Part shown: in pieces, positions 42,294 through 54,035 of the stretch
Layout of the letters: every line of letters starts with the position of its first letter
How positions within the stretch are numbered: position 1 is the stretch's first letter
Origin: Zizania palustris
Taxonomy: Eukaryota; Streptophyta; Magnoliopsida; Poales; Poaceae
Direction: 5' to 3'
Assembly (NCBI GenBank): GCA_019279435.1
Contig: JAAALK010000286.1
Span: forward strand, 37,943,712 to 38,007,711
Length of the DNA stretch: 64,000 nucleotides
Position numbers and translations under genes: made by a program
Notes under the pieces: generated by a model
Database searches by the model: none
Seen by the model: the letters and a program-made list of their open reading frames with translations, nothing else
Told to the model about the DNA's origin: nothing

Positions 42294-43482
42294 ATCTCCC
42301 CCTTGATGAGTGCATTGACAACCAAATTCAAGTTCAAGAAAATATGAAAAATTTCAGCACACAAGTGACCATAAAAACTCAGAAAAGAGCCAAATCATGT
42401 CACTTGACAAAAGAATTTTCCTCCCCCTTTCTAAAAAAGCCCCTTCAGCAAATCTCCCGTTTACAAGATAAAAACTCCCCCTAGATAATTTCCCCCCTTT
42501 TGCAACAAAGAACCTTCTCCCCCTTTATGTCAAATTTTCTCCCCCTTTGGAAATTATACCCCCTTGCGGCAGAGAACGTAGCAAGTCTCTCCCCCTTTGG
42601 CAATGCAAGCATCAAGGAGCATGAAAAAGTTGCATAGCTTGGAAATGAGCAGAATTGCAAAGACATATAAAGCAAAAATATGCCAACAATAACACCAATG
42701 ATCATGGGCTCAGCTCAAATTAATATTCTCTAAAAAACATGATGAAGCATGTGATTTGATCATTTTTTAAATAAAAGCATCACCACTTAGTCAAGGAAAC
42801 TAGACAAGTAAAAGCAGGGACCGCGCAAAGCTAGTCAATTTCTACTCTAGACAGATAAGTCCAGTTCAAATGGAGCATGAAAAGCAAACTTGATAATCAA
42901 TGAATTTTGTTGTTCTTTTCTTAGTGCCAGGGGTTATTTGTTTGTCCACCTTATACTTTCCAATCAGGCCAAACCTAGGCATGAAAACCATAAGAAGCTT
43001 AAGGCAATGATTTTGGCATACACTACACTATTCCAGTTCAGACCAATGTGCAATGGTAAGCAGTCTAGAATAGAGTAATGCGACAAACAAACCCACCTGG
43101 ATCTTTTAACTTGAAGCATGCAAATCATGGAGTTTTTGATTTTGACGAAGTGAACCAATTGTTTGGCACTTTATGAATATCCATGAAAATGTAGAACAAT
43201 TTTTCAAGTTGCAATTTTTAGCATCCAAAGAAATGAGTCTTGCTATCAAGCAGATAAAAGATAGCTAAAGCAGTCCTGCCTAAACATGCTAGATTCAAGA
43301 CTAAGCAGTGAGCATGATTTGATTTGAAAAGAAAACATCATGCACATGAATGTTTCAGATTAATTAAAAGAGCTGAGCTGTCATGATTTCATGAATTATA
43401 ATCAGGCATATAAATGCAAAAGATGTAAATGCAATTTCAACCCACAATAAGCAAATGCACATCCATCTAAATCTGCTCCCCC
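42294..43482 (-). other. SIRE-c spacer between pol and 3' LTR
   Basis: 1.2 kb without a gene. At the LTR side at least six rc AAAGGGGGAG-type tracts occur between 42294 and 42600. The block 42920-43115 is conserved in SIRE-b and SIRE-d. An env-like protein is reported for some SIRE elements but no such frame exists here. Confidence 0.8.
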
Positions 43483-45012
43483 TCACAAAATGCCGTAAGA
43501 GTGACAAATACCAAGTTCCCCACGCAAGTAAGCAAATCGAGAAGCATCGAGGGGTTTTGTGAAAATGTCGGCAAGCTGGTGTTGGGTATCAACATATTGA
43601 AGTTCAATATCACCCTTCTCATTGTGATCTCTGAGAAAATGATATCGTACATCGATGTGTTTGGTTCTGGAGTGCTGAACCGGGTTGTTTGCAATACAAA
43701 TAGCGCTAGTGTTATCACAGAAAAGTGGAACACTCTTATAATCTAACCCGAAATCCCGCAAAGTGGAAACCATCCACAAAATCTGAGAGCAACAGCTAGC
43801 TGCAGCAACATATTCGGCCTCAGCCGTCGATTGTGCAACACTAGACTGTTTGCGGGAAGACCAGCAAACCAAGGAAGTACCCAGAAAATGACAAGTACCA
43901 GAGGTACTCTTCCTATCAATCCTACACCCAGCAAAGTCCGCATCGGAATAACCTCGAAGACATAAAGATGAAGATGCTGAATACCATATGCCAAATTCGA
44001 GGGTATGTTTGAGATACCTGAGTATGCGTTTTACCGCTTGGCGGTGCGAAGCTCGTGGTGAAGCCTGAAAACGAGCGCACAGACACACTGCGAAGTGTAT
44101 GTCCAGCCTCGTAGCAGTCAAGTAGAGAAGGGAGCCGATCATGCTTCGGAACTCCTTCTGATCTACGGCTTCTCCATCTTCGTCAGGATCCAATGCTACA
44201 GATGTAGCCATTGGAGTGGCGAGGGGCTTCGCATCGGACATGTCGAACTTCTTGAGCAGGTCCTTGGTGTACTTCGTCTGGTGGACGAAAGTACCTTGTT
44301 TGCTTTGCTTGATTTGCAAACCAAGGAAAAATGTAAGCTCGCCCATCATGGACATTTCAAATTCCCTGCTCATGGTATCTGCAAACTCGGCAACCAAAGC
44401 ATGAGAAGAGCCACCAAAGATGATATCATCCACATAAATCTGAACCAGGAGGAAATCTTTGCCATGCTTGAGAGTAAACAGTGTTTTATCAACAGAGCCC
44501 ATCAAATACCCTCGCTCAAGCAGAAAAGACTTAAGTCTATCATACCAAGCCCGAGGGGCCTGCTTGAGTCCATAAAGCGCCTTATGAAGTTTAAGGACTT
44601 TATGTGGGTACTTGGGGTTTTCAAAACCAGGGGGTTGTTTTACATAAACATCTTCGCCTATGAAGCCATTAAGAAAAGCACTTTTGACATCCATTTGATA
44701 GAGTTTGAATCCCCGGGATGTCGCAAAGGAAAGCAAAATCCTAATGGCCTCAATGCGAGCAACAGGTGCAAAAGTTTCAGTAAAATCAATCCCTTCTAGT
44801 TGAGAAAAACCCTGAGCTACAAGCCTAGCCTTGTTTCTAACTATTGTCCCATCCTCCCCTTGTTTGTTTTTGAAAATCCATTTTGTTCCAATGAAATGAA
44901 CATTTGGTGGAGGATCAACTAAAGACCAGACTTGGTTTCTCTCAAAATTTTCAAGCTCTTCATGCATGGCATTGATCCAACTAGAATCAGAAAGTGCATG
45001 ACTAACATCCAA
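43483..45012 (-). pseudogene. SIRE-c reverse transcriptase-RNase H
   Basis: Open for 509 codons. RT: WINAMHEELENFERNQVW, GTKWIFKNKQ, GIDFTETFAPVARIE, YQMDVKSAFLNG (first Asp) and YVDDIIFGG at residues 193-196 of this segment. RNase H: YSDADFAGCRIDRKSTSGTC near residue 360, SSVAQSTAEAEYVAA, LFCDNTSAI, then HIDVRYHFLRDH and ADIFTKPLD to the stop at 43483. All catalytic residues I can check are present, so this segment itself looks intact. It is cut off from the rest by a TAG at 45094-45096. Confidence 0.9.
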
Positions 45013-46650
45013 GGGCTCGAAAGAAGCAACAAAAGAGGAATCAATGAAATGAGCATGAGAACGTGTTACCCTTTGATCCAGCTCACCAATGATCTACTCG
45101 GGAGGGTGCATCCTTTGAACATGGTGTGGAGCCTCGCGACGAGATGCAGTCTCCCCCTCAACTTGTGCGTTGGAGTGGTCCAAGATGACCGATGTTGAGG
45201 TAGTCGCTTCGGGACCTCGTGCCGAAGTGGTTGAAGCGGGGTCGGCTTCGGGGGTTGATGTCGAGGGTAGTAGGGGTTCATCCTTGAAATCTCTGGAATC
45301 TTCTTCTTCGAAGATGGTCTGTTCCATGTCGTGTTCATTTGCCTGTTCAAATGCAGAACTAACAGAGGGGGTTGATTCATCAAAAGTCACATCACATGAC
45401 TCGATGACAGTGTTAGTCTCTAAATTATAAACACGATAAGAATGACCATGTGTTGTGTAACCCAAAAAGATCCCGTCAGAAGATCGCGACTCAAATTTAT
45501 CCAAGTTACCACGTTTTAGGATAAAGCAGCGACAGCCAAAAACTCGAAGATGAGTAACCTTGGGCTGTCTCCCAAAACGCAACTCATAAGATGTCAAATT
45601 TAAAATTGAGCGCAAGAATATACGGTTTGAGATGTAACATGCAGTGTTCATGGCCTCAGCCCAGAATTTTCTAGGAGTCCTATGCTCATCAAGCATCGTC
45701 CTAGCCATCTCAACCAAAGTGCGGTTCTTCCTCTCAACAACACCGTTCTGTTGAGGAACCCGCGGAGTAGAGAATTGATGTTCTATGCCATGCTCCATGC
45801 AAAAGTCAACAAAGAGACTGTTTTTGAACTCTGTGCCATTATCACTTCAAATGAATTTTAATGCACCAGGGAGTTCAGTGAAAAGTCTCAAAGCCAAGCT
45901 CCGAAAGTGTGAAAACACTTCATCCTTGCTGGCAAGAAAGAAGACCCAAAAGTAGCGAGAGAAATCGTCGACAATGACTAATACATACCACTTGCCGCCT
46001 AAAGAACTAACCCGAGAGGGACCTACAGTGTCCATATGGAGAAGTTCTCCGGGTTGTTCAGTCATCACTGTGGTGACTGGCGAATGCGAAGCGGCAATCA
46101 TTTTTCCATGTCGACAAGGAGCGCAAACTAAATTCTTCTCAAACTTGAGCTTGGGCAATCCTCGGATTAGACCTAGGGCGCTCAGACGAGCGAGCAACTC
46201 AAAGCTCATATGCCCCAGTCTCCTATGCCACTTCCAAAGCTCAGAAGTTGAATGTGCAACAAGACAATGAGAAGAACCAGATGACTCTGAAAAATCAGCT
46301 CCAAAAACTCTCCCAACTCTAAAGATCTTACACACTACAACGCCATCAGAATTGAGCACTTGCGAAGTATCGCGATGGAATCGCACTTCGAAGCCCTCAT
46401 CAAGCAACTGAGATACAGACAACAAATTATATCCCAGGTTTTCAACCAAAGCAACATCTTTGAGAGTGAAATTCGAGTTAATTCTTACCACACCTTTACC
46501 TTTCACTCTACTCCTTCGATTGTTTCCGAAGGTGATATGTTCCCTTTGCTTGGTTGTGGTGAGGCTGGAGAACCAAGCTGCATCTCCGGTCATGTGACGT
46601 GAACAACCGGAGTCCATGATCCACGTGCCCTCCAAGCCTCGATCTGTCGC
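45013..46650 (-). pseudogene. SIRE-c protease and integrase
   Basis: Protease: WIMDSGCSRHMTG near 46600, with the DSG triad. Pre-integrase box: LWKWHRRLGHMSFELL; zinc-binding CAPCRHGKM. Integrase core: LHMDTVGPSRVS and VIVDDFSRYFWVFF. A TGA (45847-45849) replaces the residue before SDNGTEF, the second catalytic Asp block; CGA to TGA is the simplest change. Beyond it come QQNGVVERKNRTLVEMART and AEAMNTACYISNRIF, then the linker to TAG 45094-45096 (HPPE-stop-II). Frame is continuous with gag and RT. Confidence 0.88.
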
Positions 46651-49071
46651 CTACACATGATAAGAATATCTCGATCGCTTAGTGCTGGGGTGAGTAAAAT
46701 AATGACGAGGCATCCAGCACTGAGTGACACGAGTAGTAGGCGCAGTAAAAGTAGACGGTCTACGCACAGGAAAATCGAAATGATGCAAAGTGCGAGGTCT
46801 ACCTACATGCTGTGATCGAACAACATGTCGAGGTCTCCTACTCTGACGAGGTACAAAGCTACTCGCCCGAGGTCTAACACCATATGGAACATGGTGAACA
46901 CCTCGAGGAGCAAAACCTCTCCGAGAAGCACGAGGAGCCTCAAAAGCAGGACGATAGTAAAGCTCAGACTCATGCATACCTAAAGATGGGTAATGCATGT
47001 CCTGGTAACTCATCGCCTGAGCACGTTGCTCATCCTTGATGCGACGAAAACAGAACCCAACAAAATGACCCGCCCGCTGACAGTAAGAACAGTGAAACAC
47101 TCTCCTAGGGGCACTCTCATGGGTCACAGGAGCAACTCTCACAGGCTCCTTGGGCTTCTGCTGAGTGGTTTTCTTGGGAGGGATTTTCTTGGCAGGAGGT
47201 GTGGTTTTCTTTGATGGTCGGGTAGGCTTTTTGGCTGAAGGGGTGTCTAACAGAGCTCTCTCTTTCTCTAGGGTAGTGGGAGAGGTAAAAACAGTTTTGG
47301 TCTTACTGTCTGAAGGTATCCTCTCAAAACCCAAACCTAGAGCTACCCCTGCTCTGTTAGCACACAACTTGGTCTTGGCCAAGAGCAAATCCATCCTACC
47401 CTTTCCCTCAGTGCATTTATTAACCACAGAAAGAAGGTACTCATTTTCAGACATGAGGTTTTCAGCACGCTCTCTAACAGTGCCTAGTTGGTCCTTAAGG
47501 GTAATGCACGTGTCACAAACAGGCTGCACATCCTTAGAACTACCGGCTCTCTCCAATCTAGCCTCTAGATCATGAACATGTTTATCACGTAAATTAATGC
47601 TCTCGCGCAATAAAGAATAGTTCATGCATTCAATATTATCATGAGGTCTAGAATCCACCACCAAAAGCTACTTCTGTGCAGTCTCAAGCTCAGAAAGAGT
47701 TTGAGCATGTACAGAGCGCAACTGAGCAAGCTCACCCATGACAACAGAACAAGATTCACATTCAGCATCATTAAACTTAGACTTATGCATGGCATATTCA
47801 GTAGAAACAGATTCTAGCCTAAGTCTAAGGTCTTTTCTTTCTCTAGCGGCTTGCACAAGCAATCTATCCTGACCAAGAACTACTTCATTCAGCTCATCTA
47901 GTTTTATCGAAAGCTGGTCATAGGATAGAGGTACCTCAGATGAGTCAAGCTCATCGCCGCTGTGATCGCTGTCGGCCATAAAACAAAGGCCGGTGAAGTC
48001 TCGTCCCTTCTTGTCCTTCTTGTCCTCCTTCCTTGGGGACTCTTCCTCCTCAGAGCTCGACTCCTCAGTTGAGGAAGTGTCGATGTCGCTGAGAGCAGCA
48101 ACAAATGCTCTAGAAGCGGCTTTGGCTACTTTCTTAGCCATCTTGCCGCGCTTGCCCTTCACAAAAGGCTTCCTCTCCTTTTTGTGGTATTTGGCCTTAA
48201 TGTGAGAGGTGTCGCCACATTCAAAGCAACCACTAAAACCACTTCTCCTCTGATCCCATCTCTCATGGTGAAAACGGGTGAACCTTCTAGCAATGAGAGC
48301 AAGCTCATCATCATCCAGAGTATCCACCTGCTCCTTTATGACGGAGACCAGGGAAGACAAAGCAAAACCATCTACAAGAACACAAGTACCAGATGTGCTT
48401 GGTTCTGCAGTGGTGCCACGGCTAGTGCTAGAAACCAATGCCAATGGTTGTGGCAAAGAGCTTCTGTGCACAACAAGAGATGCCTTGGCAATCTCTGTGG
48501 ACTTCAGCTTGCTAAAGAGCTCATCACAGGTCAATGCGTCATAACCCGCGGACTCCGCAATGCTGGATATCTTCACTTACCATATGCTACGGTCAAGAGC
48601 ATAGAGAAGCTTGATAGCCCTATCATGATCACTGTAAGCAAGCGTCTCGTTGGACCGCAAGTTACTCACTATAGCATCAAAGCGTGAAAACATGGCATCT
48701 ATAGATTCACCAGGTGCCTGCACAAACAGCTGGTACTGTTGATTGTATGTGCTTTGGCGCCTGGCCTTGATCTGAGTAGATCCCTCATGAAAAATAGTGA
48801 GAGTGGTCCAAATTTCCCTAGCAGTCCTAAGGTGCTGCACCCTATCGAACTCACTTCTACTCAAACCAATGAACATTATATTTCTTGCCTTGGAGTTGGC
48901 ATTATACTGATCCTTCTCTGTTTGAGAGGTGCGAGTCTCAGGGATGGAGTATTGTGAGTCCACAATCTCCCAAATTGCATTTCCTTGGCTTAGCAAGTAA
49001 GCCTCCATGCGCACCTTCCAGTATGCAAAATCAGTCCCATCGAACAGAGGAATTTTATTGTCTCTATCCAT
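46651..49071 (-). pseudogene. SIRE-c gag
   Basis: True ATG at 49071 (MDRDNKIPLFDGTDFAYWK, the UBN2/copia gag start). Capsid blocks RSEFDRVQHLRTAREIW and TYNQQYQLFVQAPGESIDAM end at TAA 48577-48579. The frame resumes VKISSIAESAGYDALT with zinc knuckle CFECGDTSHIKAKY (last Cys now Tyr), an acidic Ser/Glu tract and coiled-coil heptads, ending at TAG 47668-47670. The third part has a long Lys/Pro basic stretch, an intact second knuckle CSYCQRAGHFVGFC and an Arg/His-rich tail, ending at TAG 46651-46653. SIRE-e has sense codons at the first two stop positions. Confidence 0.9.
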
Positions 49072-49122
49072 GTCGCCAATAGATCACAAAACTGGTTAAG
49101 GTCAACTGGTGATCTTAACCAA

Positions 49123-49134
49123 GCTCTGATACCA
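49123..49134 (-). other. SIRE-c primer binding site (tRNA-iMet)
   Basis: Minus strand TGGTATCAGAGC, 2 bp from the 5' LTR edge at 49137. Confidence 0.93.
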
Positions 49135-49136
49135 AT

Positions 49137-51131
49137 TGTTGGACCGGAAATGGCGACCAGAGGGGGGGGGTGAATGGGAGCTTTTAAAATTTCGGGCTAA
49201 AAACTAGCCTTCGGTTTTAGTTCTGTCTTCTGCGGAACAGGCTTCGAACACTACATTCGAAGGTCTGGTTCGGAGGTGCTTTGACAACTCCGAACACAGG
49301 CTTCGCAGGACCAAAAGTTCGAAGCCAAGAAGACTTCGCTCCACTTATAACCTTCGAAAATCTACTCTGCTAAGTCAGTGCAGGCTCCGCACACAGGGTG
49401 CTTCGAGCAGGCTTCGCACTTCACCCTTCGCAAGAGTGGACGACCCTCTGAGGACTTCGACCAAGTACTTGGAAGCAGCAACTGGTGCTGGGCTTCGTAC
49501 ACGAAGGTCTAAACGCACACTAAGAGGACTTCGCTAGGTACACAGACACGATAAATTCACGGGCTTCGATCAGGGCTTCGCTAGTAAGCAGCGAGGTCTC
49601 GCCTCCTGTTACACAGAGCGACAGCACACTGAAAAACACACTTCGCACAAAACACCCTTCGCCTAGACAGACTTCAGTGCACTACAACTAGCGAGGTATG
49701 TAAAGCGAGCTCAAGCAAAAAGCACACAGAAGCAGGGCTTCGCCGCTTGAACAAGGAACACAATAAAAATTGAACTCTGGATGAATACAACGAAGTGTGT
49801 GGCTAGTACAGGAGCTCAACAGTAAATGCTCAAAGTGTTAAATGTTACCTACCGAGCCCCCATATTTATAGCCCACAGTTCACCCAAAGGAATTGACTAC
49901 TTTACCCCTAGGGTTTACATTGGTTTTGTCTCTACAGAACTGAGGGGTACAAAAGGTAGTCAACTTTATTGGAGGCTTCTCTGTCAGCCTTTGCAGAGGG
50001 GACAGCGCCAGCTTTTTGCAGAGCAGACACTGTCAGACTTGCAGCCTTTGACCTTTCTGAAACACCCCTTCGCACGCGAGGGGTGCGGTAGCTTCGGTGA
50101 GAAGCCTTGAGCCAGATGGCCTTCGCTTCACCGAAGTCAGCTTTCGATACAGTGACGGTTTTGAGCCGAAGCCGTCAAAGCCCTTGGGCCTTTGCACCAA
50201 CACCTCCGGAGTGGAACACCACGGCTTCACAGTTTCCGCCCAGCTCGAACTCCATCAGTCCGTGTACCGAAACCATGCAGGCCGAAGTACCACAAGATAA
50301 CCTCGCTCCGGAGCTAGCCTTGCTCCGAAGCCTTCCTCCCTCCGAAGCCCCACCTTCGGAGTACCACCCTTCGAAGTCCCTTCTTCGTCCAAGGCCCCCG
50401 CACGAAGCATTCCATGAGCACTTCGTCGCAGTGTCTCTCCCCGAGCACACTCCTCGACGAGCCTCACCCGGACCATGCCTTCGATGCGCCTCGACTTCTG
50501 AGACCTTCGTCGGGCACCTTCGAATGTCTCCCTCTGGAGCACACTTCGAAACCTTTGCCTCCGCAGAGGACTTGATCCATCCAACTCTGAAGTCACTCCA
50601 TTCGGAGTACCTTCGAAGTTCCTCACCTCCGAGGACTTTGTCTCGGAGTACCTTCACCCGGAGCCACGCTCCGCACTCTCCGCCTTCACCTGGCGCACCT
50701 CGACCCGAGGACCGACCCAGACCCCTTCGCAGCCACCGTGACGGAGCTCCCTGCTCCCCTGGCATCAAGCCTCCCGCTTGACCCAAGTTCACCTGCCGCG
50801 AACCTGTCCGTCGCCTCCGAAGTCCCTGCGCACCACAGACAAGCAGACAAGTGTATCCAGTACTCCGGAGACCTCTCCGGGTTAGCAACCTCCGGCACAC
50901 ACTCCGATGTACCGCCCAAAGTACCGAAGCCTTCGGTACACACCCAGTCATCATGTACTGTCGAACCCCTCCGACACGCACACTCCGCTGCAACAGCTGC
51001 AACAACCAAACCACCGAACACCCTTCGGTGAAACCACCTCCGAACACCCTTCGGAGGTACCCCTTCGAACCAGAGGGTAAGAGCATGTCAATCACTCATC
51101 ACAAACACCGAAACCAACCCTTGGTTTCTCA
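49137..51131 (-). repeat. SIRE-c 5' LTR
   Basis: 1,995 bp, near-identical to the 3' LTR and 29 bp shorter, mostly because it has one instead of two copies of a 26-bp hairpin unit (51037-51057). Minus-strand TATA at about 49859-49870. Long frames on both strands come from its GC-rich composition. Confidence 0.93.
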
Positions 51132-51255
51132 GGTCGTCATATCGGCCAATGTGCGGTGGTTGGCGACTGGGGTTAGGTCACCCTTTTCAGGAGACGTCAT
51201 GATCACTACTGGGGTTAGAACCGGTTAAGGTATGGAAAACCCTAACCAAGCTCTG

Positions 51256-52384
51256 AAAGTGGCATAGGAGGTTAGGTCATTTGAGTTTTGATCTGCTAGT
51301 CAGGTTAAGCTCTATGGACCTCATCCGAGGATTGCCCAAGCTTAAGATGGAGAAGGATCTAGTTTGTCATCCCTGTCGTCACGGGAAAATGGTTGCCGCT
51401 TCTCACTCACCTGTGACTCAGGTGATGACTTCATATCCGGGCGAGTTGTTACACATGGACACTGTCGGTCCAGCTCGGGTACGCTCAGTCGGTGGGAAGT
51501 GGTACGCGCTTGTGATCATTGATGATTTTTCTTGATTCTCGTGGGTTTTCTTTTTGGAGTCTAAGGATGAGACTTTTCATTTTGTTCATGACCTAGTTTT
51601 GAAGCTGAAGAATGAGAACAATGGTCGGATGCGAGCAATTCGCTCTAATAATGGCTCTGAGTTCAAGAACTCTCAGTTCGTTAGCTTCTGTAGTGATCAG
51701 GGTCTTGACCATCAGTTTTCTGCTCCTTACACTCCCCCACAGAACGGCGTTGTGGAACGAAAGAACCGCACGCTAGTCGATATGGCCAGGACGATGCTCG
51801 ATGAGCACAGGACTCCTAGGCGTTTTTGGGCTGAAGCCATGAATACGGCTTAATATCTGGCCAACCGCATTTTTCTTAGAGCTTACCTAGGTTAGACCTC
51901 ATATGAGTTGCGGTTTGGCAGACAGCCCAAGGTGAGCCACTTGCGAGCGTTTGGCTGCAAGTGCTTTGTGCTCAAGAAGGGTGGGCATTTGGACAAATTT
52001 GAGTCTCGTTGCTAGGATGGAGTTTTTCTTCGCTATGCTTTGCATTCTCGAGGCTTCCCTGTTTGGAACCATGACTCCTAGCAGCTTGTCGAGACTTGTG
52101 AGGTTTCTTTTGATGAGTCCTTGCCTTCTTTGACTCCTTCTTTTGAGCCTTCTAGAGATGGTGAGCTCGGTGAGTCCATATTCGAGGAAGATGAGGACAC
52201 TCCAGCTGTTGATGAGGGTGGGCCTTCTGCACTGCCTGTAGAACCCACCCCTTCTGAGACTTCGACTGAGGACGAGGGCAGACCTCTGATCACTTCTTCC
52301 ACTTCGATCGAGCCCCCTCAGTCGAGTCCAGAGGTGCCTGCTGCTGACTCCGGTGAGGTGACTTTAGATCACCAGGGATCCTGA
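51256..52384 (+). pseudogene. SIRE-d integrase and linker
   Basis: KWHRRLGHLSFDLLVRLSS, then CHPCRHGKMVAASHS, LHMDTVGPARVRSVGGKWY and VIIDDFS. A TGA (51533-51535) stands where SIRE-c has Arg. SNNGSEFKNSQFVSF carries the second catalytic Asp region with N in place of D, and PPQNGVVERKNRTLVDMART the Glu. Further stops follow AMNTA (TAA) and RAYLG (TAG). An acidic Pro/Ser/Glu-rich linker (52121-52384) leads to RT. Confidence 0.85.
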
Positions 52385-53278
52385 GCAGTTTAGCGTGATC
52401 ACCCCTCATAGCTCATCATCGATGATTTGTCTGAAAGGACTTTGCGTTCGTCTGTTGACTCTCTTGCTGTGTTTGCTGAATCTGCTTTTGTTGCATCTTT
52501 TGAGCCTAGAGACATTTCTCATGCTCTTTCTGACTCGAACTGGATTAATGCCATGCAAGAAGAGCTTGAGAATTTTGTCCGCTATTGGGTTTGGACACTG
52601 GTTGAGCTGCCACCCGGATGCAACCCAATAGGCACCAAGTGGGTATTAAAAAACAAGCAAGGTGAAGATGGGGTTGTGGTGCGCAACAAAGCTCGACTAG
52701 TTGCCTAGGGTTTTTGCCAGAAGGAGGGTATTGATTTTGAAGAAACTTTCGCCCCTGTTGCTCGTCTTGAGTCCATTCGCATTCTCTTAGCTTTTGCCGC
52801 TTCGAAGGGTTTTAAGCTTTTTCAAATGGACGTCAAGAGTGCTTTTCTGAATGGGTACATAGAGGAGGAGGTTTATGTTAGGCAGCCCCCCGGTTTTGAG
52901 AACCCTAAGTTTCCTCGACATGTTTTTAAGTTGCAAAAGCTTTATACGGGTTGAAGCAAGCCCCCAGGGCATGGTATGACCGGTTGAAGCAGTTTTTTGT
53001 TGGGGAAGGGCTTTGTGATGGGTTCTGTGGATAAAACTCTTTTCTTGCTGAAAGATGCTTCAGATTTCTTAGTCGCTCAGATTTACGTGGATGATATTAT
53101 CTTTGGCGGTACTACTGATGTTCTTGTGTCCAAGTTTTCTGAGCAGATGCACAGCGAGTTTGAGATGAGCCTCATGGGTGAGCTCAAGTACTTCCTAGGG
53201 CTCCAGATCAAGCAGACCAAGGACGACACCTTCATCCACCAAGGTAAGTACACTCGGGACATGTTGAAAAAAATTTGA
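52385..53278 (+). pseudogene. SIRE-d reverse transcriptase
   Basis: A TAG (52409-52411) in the RT frame precedes SERTLRSSVDS. RT blocks: HALSDSNWINAMQEELENF, GTKWVLKNKQGEDG, a stop after ARLVA, GIDFEETFAPVARLES, FQMDVKSAFLNG, a frameshift near 52935, and YVDDIIFGGTTD from 53084. Ends at YTRDMLKKI-stop, a second frame break. Confidence 0.87.
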
Positions 53279-54035
53279 CTTTGGTGGAGAGCTGAAGCCG
53301 CAGATGACTCCAATGGGCACATCTGGGGGCCTAGACAAGGACGAGAGCGGCGTCAAGTTCAACGCGAGAGAGTTTCGAGGGATGATCGGTTCGCTGTTGT
53401 ACTTGACGGTGACGAGGCCAGACATACAGTTCACCATGGGACTGTGCGCGCGCTTCCAGTCTTCACCACACGCGTCTCACCGGCAGGCTATCAAGCGCAT
53501 TCTCAGGTATCTTACCTATGCGCCTGATCTCAGTCTTTATTATTCAGCATCATCATCTCTTGATTTATCTGGCTTTTCGGACGCTGACTTTGGTGGATGC
53601 CGGTTGGATCGCATGTCGACTTCCGGTACTTGCCAGTTTCTTGGTTCTTCCCTTGTTTCTTGGTCTTCTCGAAAGCAGTGTGGAGTTGCTCTTTCGACCA
53701 CTGAGGCTGAGTATGTAGCTGCTGCCAGCTGCTGCTCATAGTTAGTTTGGATGATTTCCACTTTGCGAGACCTTGGGTTGTTCTTTCCTACCAGAGTTCC
53801 TTTGTTTTGCGACAGCACCAGTGCTATTAGTGTAGGGAAAAACCCTTGTCTCCATTCAAAAACCAAACACATTGATGTGCGTTTTCACTTTCTGCGAGAT
53901 CAATATGAGAAAGGTGTCATTGACCTTGTTCATGTTGATACCCATCATCAGTTGGCTGACATTTTCACCAAACCCCTAGATCAGTCTACCTTTGAGTGTT
54001 TACGAGGGGATTTGGGTGTTGTGTATCCTTTTTAG
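53279..54035 (+). pseudogene. SIRE-d RNase H
   Basis: 53304-53741 has FRGMIGSLLYLTVTRPDIQF, HRQAIKRILRYL, FSDADFGGCRLDRMSTSGTC and STTEAEYVAAASCCS, then a TAG where SIRE-c has Gln (CAG to TAG). 53751-54035 has LFCDSTSAISVGKN, HIDVRFHFLRDQ and ADIFTKPLDQSTF to the natural stop. Catalytic residues appear present. Confidence 0.88.

Larger units (their letters stand above)
40270..51131 (-). mobile_element. SIRE-c, full-length SIRE/Maximus copia element, TSD GGTCG
   Basis: 10.86 kb, complete at both ends: 3' LTR 40270-42293, PPT, spacer, pol, gag, PBS 49123-49134, 5' LTR 49137-51131. Exact 5-bp duplications GGTCG lie at 40265-40269 and 51132-51136. The whole gag-pol (49071 to 43483) stays in one frame but has five stops. 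No env-like ORF is visible downstream of pol. By eye the two LTRs differ at about 5 of the first 190 positions. Confidence 0.95.
40176..51255 (-). pseudogene. Gypsy gag N-terminus and leader, split by SIRE-c
   Basis: Joining 51132-51255 and 40176-40269 across the SIRE-c insertion gives a gypsy gag start on the minus strand. ATG is at about 51200 (MTSPEKGDLTPVANHRTLAD), followed by MTTNQIQLIATLL and a Gln-rich stretch like that at 12300. Upstream the leader reads CAGAGCTTGG at 51246-51255, the second half of an iMet PBS whose 5' half has been replaced by SIRE-d. This element has no room for an orf0, so it differs from the other gypsy copies. Both outer ends are truncated. Confidence 0.78.

Noticed and set aside
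42294..43482. Env-like gene downstream of SIRE-c pol
   Set aside because: No long frame, signal peptide or transmembrane segment in the sense strand of this stretch or of 54036-55422.
50175..51095. 306-codon minus-strand and 224-codon plus-strand frames in the SIRE-c 5' LTR
   Set aside because: Lie within the LTR, are broken in the near-identical 3' LTR (41391-42253) and reflect composition.
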